The notes under the pieces: generated by a model
What the model was told of the DNA's origin: nothing
Databases searched by the model: none
Seen by the model: only the letters and a program-made list of their open reading frames with translations
Shown: piece by piece, positions 25,639 to 32,809 of the stretch
Layout of the letters: each line of letters begins with the position of its first letter
How positions within the stretch are numbered: the first letter of the stretch is position 1
Position numbers and translations under genes: made by a program
NCBI GenBank assembly: GCA_025358455.1
Contig: JANYJP010000049.1
Span: 1 to 38,866, forward strand
Length of the DNA stretch: 38,866 bases
Source of the DNA: Bacteroidales bacterium
GTDB taxonomy: Bacteria; Bacteroidota; Bacteroidia; Bacteroidales; VadinHA17
Direction of reading: 5' to 3'

Positions 25639-25686
25639 CATTGAAATGTTATATGCATTGAACAGTAGTAAATAATTAAATCAACT

Positions 25687-26277
25687 ATGAAAATTACAGT
25701 AAGTATTAATCTCGGAGGCTATTCGTTCAATATAGACGAAGATGCGTATACCGAACTAAAGAGATACCTGAAGAATCTTGAAGTTCATTTTGCAGGAGAA
25801 GAGAGTTCTTCAGAGATTTTGTCGGACATTGAAACACGTATGGCAGAACTTTTCCGTACAAAGATTACGACCTACAAACAGGTAATAAACATTGAGGATG
25901 TCCGTCAGGCTATCTCAGTTCTAGGAGCTCCCGAGGATATCTCCGACGGCGACGGACCATCGGCCCGCGACAAATTTTCATCACCTGGTTATCACCGGAT
26001 GTACCGTGATACGGAACACAGGGTTATCGGTGGTGTCTGCTCAGGGATGGGAGCTTACTGGGATATAGACCCTGTAATCTTAAGGATCATTTTTGTCGTT
26101 CTGATAATGGCAGGTGGAATTGGCGCCCTGGTCTACCTTATATTATACATTGTTCTTCCTGAAGCAAAAACAACAGCACAGAAAATTGAGATGAAAGGGA
26201 ATCCTGTAAATATTCACAACATCAAAGATTCTGTAAAAAAAGAAGTTGACAATGTAAGAAGAAACCTAAAGATATAA
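25687..26277 (+). CDS. PspC domain protein (short form)
   Basis: 196 residues. An N-terminal soluble domain (1-88) begins KITVSINLGGYSFNIDEDAY and contains a helix pair with SDIETRMAELF and INIEDVRQAISVLGAPEDI. A PspC domain follows (105-160) with YRDTEHRVIGGVCSGMGAYWDIDPVILRIIF and one or two membrane helices (about 131-157). A short charged tail ends the protein. PspC proteins act in envelope-stress sensing at the inner membrane in proteobacteria; the Bacteroidota versions are less understood. Its N-terminal domain is homologous to that of the second PspC protein two genes downstream. Confidence 0.85.
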   Translation: MKITVSINLGGYSFNIDEDAYTELKRYLKNLEVHFAGEESSSEILSDIETRMAELFRTKITTYKQVINIEDVRQAISVLGAPEDISDGDGPSARDKFSSPGYHRMYRDTEHRVIGGVCSGMGAYWDIDPVILRIIFVVLIMAGGIGALVYLILYIVLPEAKTTAQKIEMKGNPVNIHNIKDSVKKEVDNVRRNLKI

Positions 26278-26327
26278 CTGACAGTGAATAATAAATATTT
26301 GAAGTTAAAATATTAATACTGCATATC

Positions 26328-26654
26328 ATGGATTTAGAAAATAACAAAGCACAGATGCGGAAAGGGATTCTGGAATATTGCATCCTTTCGGTTTTATCCA
26401 GGAATTCCTGCTACGCAAGTGACATAATCAAGGAACTAAAAGAGGCGGAGGTAATTGTAGTTGAAGGAACTCTTTATCCACTTCTCACAAGACAAAAAAA
26501 TGCCGGATTGCTAAGCTACCGCTGGGAGGAATCGCAACAGGGTCCGCCAAGAAAATATTATGAACTTACCGGTGAAGGTCGAACATACCTGGCCGATCTT
26601 GATAAATCGTGGCAGGAACTTGTTGAATCAGTCAATCTGATCAGAACCAGGTAA
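26328..26654 (+). CDS. PadR-family transcriptional regulator
   Basis: 108 residues, the usual size for a short PadR protein. The winged helix is evident: MRKGILEYCILSVLS, YASDIIKELKEA, VVEGTLYPLLTRQKNAGLL (recognition helix) and the wing GPPRKYYELTGEGRTYL, followed by a C-terminal dimerisation helix. It sits between two PspC genes (50 bp after the first, 30 bp before the second), so all three are probably one operon. It likely controls this operon in response to a membrane or small-molecule signal; the dyad over the upstream promoter is a candidate site. Confidence 0.93.
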   Translation: MDLENNKAQMRKGILEYCILSVLSRNSCYASDIIKELKEAEVIVVEGTLYPLLTRQKNAGLLSYRWEESQQGPPRKYYELTGEGRTYLADLDKSWQELVESVNLIRTR

Positions 26655-26684
26655 CCTATTATTAACTAAATAAAACTGACAATA

Positions 26685-28292
26685 ATGGATAAGACAATTA
26701 ATATAAACCTGGCCGGGGCTCTGTTTCAGATTGACGACGAGGCTTTCAGGATACTCCGCGATTATCTTCAGGCAATAAATAACAGATTCAGGAATGTTCA
26801 GGGAGGTCTGGAAACAATTGAGGATATCGAATCAAGGATTGCTGAAATATTTCAGTCGCAGAAAGGACTTGCCGGAGTGATAACAAAGGAGAATGTTGAA
26901 TCAATGATTTCAATAATCGGTAAACCCGAAGAATTTGATGTTAATGAGGTTTTGGAAGAATCTCCCGTACACACTTATCAAAGAAGAAGAATGTATCGTA
27001 ATCCTGATGATACTATTGTCAGCGGTGTTTGTGGCGGAATGGGAGCATATCTCGGAACTGATCCTGTTCTGTTCAGGATACTTTTCGTACTATTTGCAGT
27101 ATTTTTTGGTGTCGGAGTTCTACTCTATATAATACTTTGGATTGCTCTCCCTGTCGCAAATAATGATGTCAGGAAAAGAGAAATGTATGGAAATGATTAT
27201 CATACACGCAACAGATCCCCCAACACTACATATAATTCAGGTTCTGCTTCTTATGCTCCGGGGTACGACAGCACGTCAAGAATCGGCAATGCATTCAATG
27301 AAGTATTCAGAGCCATTGGAAAAGCAGGCTATATTATTATCCGCATTTTCCTGATAATTATAGGGGTTTCACTTGTGCTTACCGGTTTTCTGACAATTCT
27401 CAGCTTCTTTATGATTTTTGTGTTCCATTACCCTGGTACATTCCTTCATCACGGGCTTGATTTATACATAGGCAATTTACCTGATTTCCTTTATTATATA
27501 GTAAACCCTGCAGTTGCGCCCTGGATAATGGTGTTAACATCTATTGCATTAATTTTACCGATGATTGCTCTTATTTACTGGGGAGTTAAAATGATATTCT
27601 GGTTTAAGGCAAATGATGGTGCATTCAGCCTTGTCTGTCTTGTTTTATGGGTAATAAGCGTTGCTATACTGGCAATAATCCTGTTCAACGAGGGAATCAG
27701 CTTTGCTGAAACAGCAATTACAACTTCAGAGAATATATTATCTAAATCGCCTGATACTCTATTTGTTATTACAGACAAAAAAATTGCTGATCTTAAATAT
27801 GATGAGAAGTTTTTAGCTCCCGATGGCGACTACAATGTTTTTCTGGTTGATTCCATGAAAAGCATTTACATCAGACCTAGTCTGCAACTAAACGTTTCTG
27901 ATGACAATACGGCAAAAGTTGAAATTCGTAAACGTTCATCGGGTCGTACGCACGAAGCTGCAAACAAAAAATCTGAATCCCTTATCTACAATTACAGGAT
28001 AAGTAACGATACCCTCTTTCTCAATGAATATTTCACAATACCTTCAGGGAGCAAATGGACAGCTGATTTTATTGACATAAACCTGTACCTCCCTGAAAAG
28101 ACAACATTGTATTTTGACAGTTCAGCAGAGAAACTTTTTCACAGAAGAATAAGGGTAACCAGGGTTAACCACGAGATTGTAGAATCAAGAATTGACTATA
28201 CAACAGCGCCCTGGGAGCTAAGAAATAAGTATTGGGTTATTTCAGATGAGGGTCTTAAAGAAATGGAAAAAGCTCCTGCAAAATACAGGTAA
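26685..28292 (+). CDS. PspC domain protein (long form) with C-terminal extracytoplasmic domain
   Basis: 535 residues. Residues 1-85 repeat the fold of the first PspC protein's N-terminus (INLAGALFQIDDEAF, EDIESRIAEIF, ITKENVESMISIIGKPEEF). The PspC domain is at about 102-157 (MYRNPDDTIVSGVCGGMGAYLGTDPVLFRILF). Three further hydrophobic segments lie around 213-248, 275-303 and 309-333. A beta-rich domain of about 190 residues at the C-terminus follows (NISDDNTAKVEIRKRSSG-like strands). The topology places the first domain in the cytoplasm and the last outside, which would suit a membrane-stress sensor partnered with PadR; this is inference. A terminator follows 39 bp after the stop codon. Confidence 0.87.
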   Translation: MDKTININLAGALFQIDDEAFRILRDYLQAINNRFRNVQGGLETIEDIESRIAEIFQSQKGLAGVITKENVESMISIIGKPEEFDVNEVLEESPVHTYQRRRMYRNPDDTIVSGVCGGMGAYLGTDPVLFRILFVLFAVFFGVGVLLYIILWIALPVANNDVRKREMYGNDYHTRNRSPNTTYNSGSASYAPGYDSTSRIGNAFNEVFRAIGKAGYIIIRIFLIIIGVSLVLTGFLTILSFFMIFVFHYPGTFLHHGLDLYIGNLPDFLYYIVNPAVAPWIMVLTSIALILPMIALIYWGVKMIFWFKANDGAFSLVCLVLWVISVAILAIILFNEGISFAETAITTSENILSKSPDTLFVITDKKIADLKYDEKFLAPDGDYNVFLVDSMKSIYIRPSLQLNVSDDNTAKVEIRKRSSGRTHEAANKKSESLIYNYRISNDTLFLNEYFTIPSGSKWTADFIDINLYLPEKTTLYFDSSAEKLFHRRIRVTRVNHEIVESRIDYTTAPWELRNKYWVISDEGLKEMEKAPAKYR

Positions 28293-28331
28293 ATCCTGGT
28301 TTTTCATTCCTGATAACTTCGATGACAAGAG

Positions 28332-28357
28332 GCTGCCTCAAAAGGGTAGCTTTTTTT
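28332..28357 (+). terminator. Terminator of the PspC-PadR-PspC operon
   Basis: GCTGCC (28332-28337) pairs with GGTAGC (28345-28350), one G-T pair, and is followed by seven T residues. The flanking GAGGCTGCCTCAAAAG resembles ends of some transposons, but no second copy or transposase is present. Confidence 0.7.
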
Positions 28358-28491
28358 ATCGAAACACACACATAATCCGCAATCAAAAATAGAATCAGGT
28401 TAATGATTTGTTAAACTTCTATTTTTATAACTTAATATTTAATCCAAAGTTTATCTTCGTAGCCTCAAAAAAACTAACCTTATTTCCTGAC

Positions 28492-29760
28492 ATGAAAAGA
28501 ATAATTATACTATTTGCTCTATTACTATGCTTTATCAAAGCAACGCCACAGGAAACTTCCACAAAGTCAGACACGTTAAGAAAAAATGCTTTGAATGTTT
28601 TTATGAACGCAAGTGATTATGTCAGGAAAGAAATCCCATATGTAAACTATGTGAGAGATATTAAAGATGCAGGTGTTTACATTATCTCAACTATTCAAAG
28701 GACAGGTTCAGGGGGCAATGAATTTTCCTTCTTTCTGGTTGGTCAGAATGAAAACGCAGGTATGCGCGACACCCTGACTTTTGTAACCTCACCCGATGAA
28801 ACCCAGGATGAAACAAGGATAAAAGAGGTGAGAACCCTTAAAATGGGACTGATGAGATATGTGGCTAAAACTCCGCTTTCAAAATATATGAGTATCAGTT
28901 TTACAGAACCATTATCGGAGACTGTAACGTCCGACAAATGGAACAGCTGGGTATTCAAAACTTCATTCAACGGATGGCTCGACGGTCAGCAAACCTATAA
29001 ATCAACAAACCTCTATGGAGCTGTTTCAGCAGCCAGAATAACCAAAGACTGGAAAGTAAACCTCAAGGCAAGATACAACTATGGCATCGACAAATTTGAT
29101 CTGGATACTCAAATGATCTCAAGTGAAAATAATTCCAAATCGATAAATGCACTTATCGTGAAAAGCATTTCGGATCATTGGTCATATGGGGGAACAGTAA
29201 ATGTAGGATCGTCGAGTTATAGTAATTACAAGCTGTCAGGGACATTTATGCCAGGAATTGAATATGACCTTTTCCCGTACTCAGAGTCAACGAGAAGACA
29301 GTTAAGATTACTTTATACCGTTGGTTATTCTTACGTGGTATATATGGATACCACCATTTACAACAAGACCAAAGAAAATCATTTTCAACATTCATTCAGC
29401 GCATCTTATGAGGTTGTACAGAAATGGGGATCTATTGATGTTAATCTTAACTACAGCAATTACTTACACAACTGGTCAAAAAACAACCTTTCTATTAACG
29501 GGTTCATGGATCTGAGAATTGCAAAAGGATTATCTGTAAATTTCGGAGGCGGAGCATCACTTATTCACGATCAGCTTGGTCTGGTTAAAGGCGGAGCAAC
29601 AACAGAGGAGGTGCTTTTACGCAGGAAAGAACTGGCCACCCAGTTCCAGTATTTTACCAGCTTTGGCTTTTCCTACACATTCGGTTCAATATATAACAAT
29701 GTTGTTAATCCGCGGTTTGGAAACAATGGCGGAGGAGGAATGTCAATTACTATAAACTGA
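28492..29760 (+). CDS. Predicted outer-membrane beta-barrel protein of unknown family
   Basis: I do not recognise the family. I choose the ATG at 28492 because it places a clean signal peptide (MKRIIILFALLLCFIKATPQ) at the N-terminus; the frame is open upstream to 28408. The mature part starts with an alpha/beta stretch (NVFMNASDYVRKEIPYVNYVRD, residues about 33-54). From about residue 140 it consists of alternating polar/aromatic strands typical of barrels (AVSAARITKDWKVNLKARYNYG, GGTVNVGSSSYSNYKLSG, SASYEVVQKWGSIDVNLNYSNY). It ends in a glycine-rich tail GNNGGGGMSITIN. The 422 residues would fit a 12-16-stranded barrel. Its role is unknown. Confidence 0.65.
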   Translation: MKRIIILFALLLCFIKATPQETSTKSDTLRKNALNVFMNASDYVRKEIPYVNYVRDIKDAGVYIISTIQRTGSGGNEFSFFLVGQNENAGMRDTLTFVTSPDETQDETRIKEVRTLKMGLMRYVAKTPLSKYMSISFTEPLSETVTSDKWNSWVFKTSFNGWLDGQQTYKSTNLYGAVSAARITKDWKVNLKARYNYGIDKFDLDTQMISSENNSKSINALIVKSISDHWSYGGTVNVGSSSYSNYKLSGTFMPGIEYDLFPYSESTRRQLRLLYTVGYSYVVYMDTTIYNKTKENHFQHSFSASYEVVQKWGSIDVNLNYSNYLHNWSKNNLSINGFMDLRIAKGLSVNFGGGASLIHDQLGLVKGGATTEEVLLRRKELATQFQYFTSFGFSYTFGSIYNNVVNPRFGNNGGGGMSITIN

Positions 29761-29844
29761 TAACCAGAATCCGGGATTCAATCGACTTCGCTCCTTTGCA
29801 GGGAATGGATTTCACTTATATTCGCGTTTTTATATTGTTAAACA

Positions 29845-29875
29845 TTGTTGTTCCCCTGTTTCTATTGTACCTTTA
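29845..29875 (+). promoter_or_regulatory. Probable promoter of the 29909 gene
   Basis: TTG (29845-29847), 20-nt spacer, then TACCTTTA (29868-29875), a 7/8 match to the -7 consensus, 33 nt before the start codon. Confidence 0.4.
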
Positions 29876-29908
29876 AGTAAAATTTTAAGATTCTTAAAGT
29901 TTAATAAG

Positions 29909-30607
29909 ATGGCAACACAAATCATTCTGCTTGTATTAATAGTCGCACTTATAGTTTATAGTATATTCCTTCAGATCCAGCTTACGCGAAAGAACATATT
30001 CATTGAAACAACAGTGAGAAGATTGTCTATGATTGAAAAAACCCATAGCATGGAAGAGATGATGGCATTCCTTCAGGAGATTCAGAGAGTAAGTCAGTAT
30101 AGTTCATATTTCGCAGACAAGTTACTTGAAAAGGAAACCATAGATTTTATTTTTGAGAATATTAAAGACATGAGGATTTATATGCATTACACAAAGAATG
30201 CAGCTGACGCTAAAAGTATTCTTTCTGATGGTTTTAAATTTGCCAACTCATTTTACAAAACTGCATTGCCTGTATCAAAGGATAAACTTGACCTGAAAAT
30301 CAAACACAATAACAGGAAGTTCTTTGGAGATTATCTCATCATAATTACCATATCAAACGATATTGTAAATTATTATTCAATGGAACTTGAAAAAGCAGGT
30401 ATAAAAGATTACACATTTGAAAATATATTAACAGAAACAACTCCGGCGAGAGATGATAATACTGACCATATTTATCAGTTGGCTCCACAGTTTATTAAAG
30501 GCTATGTTAATCACAAAACCGGAGAAGTTGTAAGAAATCAGGTGTTTGATCCGTATTATAATTCTCCCACATTCCAAAAAAACATTGACCTTCTGAAAAG
30601 CAAATAG
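29909..30607 (+). CDS. Membrane-anchored protein of unknown function with weak ADP-ribosyltransferase-like features
   Basis: I do not recognise the family. One N-terminal transmembrane helix (residues 3-22) is followed by a short coiled region (35-75) and a soluble cytoplasmic domain (about 85-225). Within it, YMHYTKNAADAKSILSDGFKF (91-111) has the H-Y/T...IL..G pattern of ADP-ribosyltransferase and KptA-type NAD-binding folds. Further on are FFGDYLIIITISND (138-151) and QLAPQFIKGYVNHKTGEVV (190-208), where a late E would fit the catalytic glutamate. This is a motif-level resemblance only. It stands alone between two promoters, upstream of a secreted-protein gene. Confidence 0.6.
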   Translation: MATQIILLVLIVALIVYSIFLQIQLTRKNIFIETTVRRLSMIEKTHSMEEMMAFLQEIQRVSQYSSYFADKLLEKETIDFIFENIKDMRIYMHYTKNAADAKSILSDGFKFANSFYKTALPVSKDKLDLKIKHNNRKFFGDYLIIITISNDIVNYYSMELEKAGIKDYTFENILTETTPARDDNTDHIYQLAPQFIKGYVNHKTGEVVRNQVFDPYYNSPTFQKNIDLLKSK

Positions 30608-30629
30608 ACAGAACATTGCATTCCAGCTA

Positions 30630-30660
30630 TTGCAAAAAACATGTTTTATAATTATATTTG
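30630..30660 (+). promoter_or_regulatory. Bacteroidetes-type promoter of the 30683 gene
   Basis: TTG (30630-30632), 20-nt spacer and a full TATATTTG (30653-30660), 22 nt before the start codon. This is one of the two best promoter matches in the window. Confidence 0.6.
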
Positions 30661-30682
30661 GTTATAAATTAAAGCCAATCCT

Positions 30683-31786
30683 ATGAAAAAATCTTTCTTA
30701 TTACTCCTGGCAATTTGCATACTAATTGGAAATCCTGCCAATGCCCAATTTGGCAGATTGGTAAATAAAGTTAAAAAATCTGTTTCCAACGAAGTTATAG
30801 GTACTCCCAAGGAGGATACGGGTTCGGATTCGGGTAAATCAACTCAGCCTGAACCGGCATGCGCCTGTGATAAGGCAGAGGTAATCATGGAAATGGGAGG
30901 AAAATTGCAACTCGACTATTCTGAAGTAACAATAAGCGTTTCAGATGATGGCAGGATTCTTGCAAAAACCCAAAATACCAATGAATATTATATTGTCCAG
31001 AGTGGTGGAACTGTGGGCCCCCTAAAGCCCGGGGATAAAAGACTTAAAGGATTCGAAAGTTTTGTTGAACCGGATAGAGACAACGGTCCGGACAATTCAA
31101 CAGGCCTGGAGCCGGGGAAAAAAGACCCATGGCTTGAATACGAATATATAACCAAATCAGGAGAGAAATACCTTATAACATTTGCGGGAAAACCCTATGG
31201 CCCTTATGGAGCAATAAACGGCTTTGCAGTATCCCAGACAAAAGAGAAGTTTGCCGCAATTGTGGTCGAGAATGTTTTATTCACGGCAGCCGATTCCAAA
31301 AAAATGGATGCTGAAATGAAAAATGCCAAAACTGATCAGGAGAAAATGGACCTGTCAATGAAGTTTACCCAGCAGATGCAGCAGAAAATGATGGCTGGCG
31401 GTGGCCCGGCTGCTATGCAACCAAAGTTTATTTCGAACATTCCTGATGTAGATTACGATCCAATTAAGACTATAAATTGCACATTAAGGGGAAATGTCAA
31501 ATACAACGATATATTGATGGTTTCATTCCAAATAATCGCAGACCTACAGGGAAATACATTAATGCCAATTGAATCCGAAGCATTTGGCTCTGAGAGGCTG
31601 TTCCTCAATACAGATAATACGAAATATGCATATTATAACTACGGTACACTTACTTTCAGTGATAAGACCACTCTGCCCGAAATGTTTGGCGCTCGTTTAA
31701 TAAAGGTCGATGGCAAGGTTTACATCGCGTACATGTATTATTCGCCAAAGAAGAATTCAATTATGCAGTGTAAAATACCATTCTGA
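30683..31786 (+). CDS. Secreted protein of unknown function
   Basis: I do not recognise the family. 367 residues with a clear signal peptide (1-21, ending NPANA-Q). A low-complexity linker (about 41-58, rich in D, G, S, P) is followed by CACD (59-62). The body is beta-rich, with short repeated phrases such as GKPYGPYGAINGFAVSQTKEKFAA and LNTDNTKYAYYNYGTLTFSD, each a glycine/aromatic turn followed by a T/S-K-x-(F/Y)-A strand. A methionine/glutamine-rich helix lies at about 208-240 (KMDAEMKNAKTDQEK, MQQKMMAGGGPAAM). The pattern suggests a repeat or propeller-like periplasmic protein, but no function can be given. Confidence 0.6.
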   Translation: MKKSFLLLLAICILIGNPANAQFGRLVNKVKKSVSNEVIGTPKEDTGSDSGKSTQPEPACACDKAEVIMEMGGKLQLDYSEVTISVSDDGRILAKTQNTNEYYIVQSGGTVGPLKPGDKRLKGFESFVEPDRDNGPDNSTGLEPGKKDPWLEYEYITKSGEKYLITFAGKPYGPYGAINGFAVSQTKEKFAAIVVENVLFTAADSKKMDAEMKNAKTDQEKMDLSMKFTQQMQQKMMAGGGPAAMQPKFISNIPDVDYDPIKTINCTLRGNVKYNDILMVSFQIIADLQGNTLMPIESEAFGSERLFLNTDNTKYAYYNYGTLTFSDKTTLPEMFGARLIKVDGKVYIAYMYYSPKKNSIMQCKIPF

Positions 31787-31840
31787 TTTTATCCTTAGCT
31801 CCTATCCTCACATTTGGGTGCATGCCATCAAGCTAACTTC

Positions 31841-31873
31841 AAAAAGTCCCCCAATTGGGGGATTCAGGGGGTT
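31841..31873. repeat. Palindromic REP-like element
   Basis: CCCCCAATTGGGGG (31848-31861) is a perfect 14-bp palindrome, followed by ATTCA and another GGGGG (31867-31871). The G-rich right part can therefore pair in two registers with the C-tract. Similar AAAGTCCCCC...GGGGGATTxAGGGGGTT elements are, as I recall, scattered in many environmental genomes. The unit here may extend left to about 31810. Confidence 0.55.
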
Positions 31874-31913
31874 GAAATGAGATGCAAAATATATCCTGTT
31901 CAACATCTAAAGC

Positions 31914-32636
31914 ATGTTTAAAATCTATTACAAAAGTCTGATTATTAGTTCATTCCTGTTATTTGGCTTTATCTCTTCATGGCCTCAGACCCTAAATTAC
32001 CAGGAGCTTTTTGGTGATGACTGGAAAAAAGCCCTGGACTTCGAAAGAGAAAACAGAAGCTGGATGCAACCTCTTCTAACCAGAAATCATATTTCTTATC
32101 CTCTGGCAATCGCTGTTGTCTTTCCTGAACTTGTCAGGTATTCGGCATTACGCGATAAGATGGAAATCACCTTACTTAAGGCACTCTATGTAAACCTGGG
32201 AGAGGATTACGCAAATTTTTCAATCGGCCAATTTCAGATGAAACCTTCCTTTGCCGAAATGATCCGCGAACAGGCTCCAACAGTTTTGGGACGCAGATCC
32301 GGAATTATATTCAGGAACCTTTCAGAATTTGATGATATCAGGAATTTCCGGAAATCAATTGTTGCAGATCTTGAAGATCCTAAAACACAGTTCAATTACC
32401 TGGCAGGGTTTTTAAAGATCTGTGAAAAGAAATATAAAACAAACAGGAAGGATGAGGTTACACGACTCAAATTTCTCGCTACAGCATACAACTACGGGAT
32501 TGATAAAAGTGCCTCTCAGATTGATAGTATGACTGGTAAAAAATACTTCAATACAAAGCTTTTCAAAACAGTGAATTATTGCTATTCCGATGTTGCGCTC
32601 TACTGGTATGATCACTATAGCGACAGCCTGAAGTAA
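31914..32636 (+). CDS. Lysozyme/SLT-like protein, probable peptidoglycan lytic enzyme
   Basis: 240 residues with an N-terminal signal (about 1-25, ending SWPQT). The body shows lysozyme-superfamily landmarks: a candidate catalytic glutamate E72 in AVVFPELVRYS, then YANFSIGQFQMKPSF (99-113), which parallels the GLMQLMPxT motif of soluble lytic transglycosylases, and ATAYNYG (189-195), which parallels AAYNAG. The overall order and spacing fit a divergent SLT domain with an inserted segment (about 118-160). It would act on cell-wall peptidoglycan in the periplasm. The catalytic assignment is inference because the family is not one I know precisely. Confidence 0.6.
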   Translation: MFKIYYKSLIISSFLLFGFISSWPQTLNYQELFGDDWKKALDFERENRSWMQPLLTRNHISYPLAIAVVFPELVRYSALRDKMEITLLKALYVNLGEDYANFSIGQFQMKPSFAEMIREQAPTVLGRRSGIIFRNLSEFDDIRNFRKSIVADLEDPKTQFNYLAGFLKICEKKYKTNRKDEVTRLKFLATAYNYGIDKSASQIDSMTGKKYFNTKLFKTVNYCYSDVALYWYDHYSDSLK

Positions 32637-32664
32637 ACCAATACGAAATCATATTAACAGTTTC

Positions 32665-32800
32665 TTAATTCGAAATTAATCTGATCTTAAGTCAGGACAA
32701 TCTAATAAGATATAATTTCGAAAGTTTATTATTTATGGGACTACTAACAGCTTCCCATGGAGGAGGTTTTCGTTAATCCCATAATTATTTTTTTTTGGAG
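32665..32800 (+). promoter_or_regulatory. Leader region of the RND efflux operon
   Basis: Two copies of TTCGAAA are seen (32669-32675 within TTAATT-CGA-AATTAA, and 32717-32723), possible operator half-sites. Downstream, ATGGGA (32735-32740) can pair with TCCCAT (32753-32758) or, extended to TATGGGA (32734-32740), with TCCCATA (32777-32783), so the two hairpins exclude each other. A 13-codon frame (MGLLTASHGGGFR) runs from 32735 to 32776 and ends exactly before the second partner. A GGAG at 32797-32800 precedes the tolC-like ATG by 9 nt. Confidence 0.35.
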
Positions 32801-32809
32801 AAACTGATT

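Noticed and set aside
28329-28357. GAGGCTGCCTCAAAAG as the end of an insertion sequence
   Set aside because: No second terminal repeat, transposase or target duplication is visible, and the hairpin plus T-run fits an ordinary terminator.
28408-28491. Upstream extension of the barrel protein from the start at 28408
   Set aside because: The extra 28 residues would bury the clear signal peptide that begins at the ATG at 28492.
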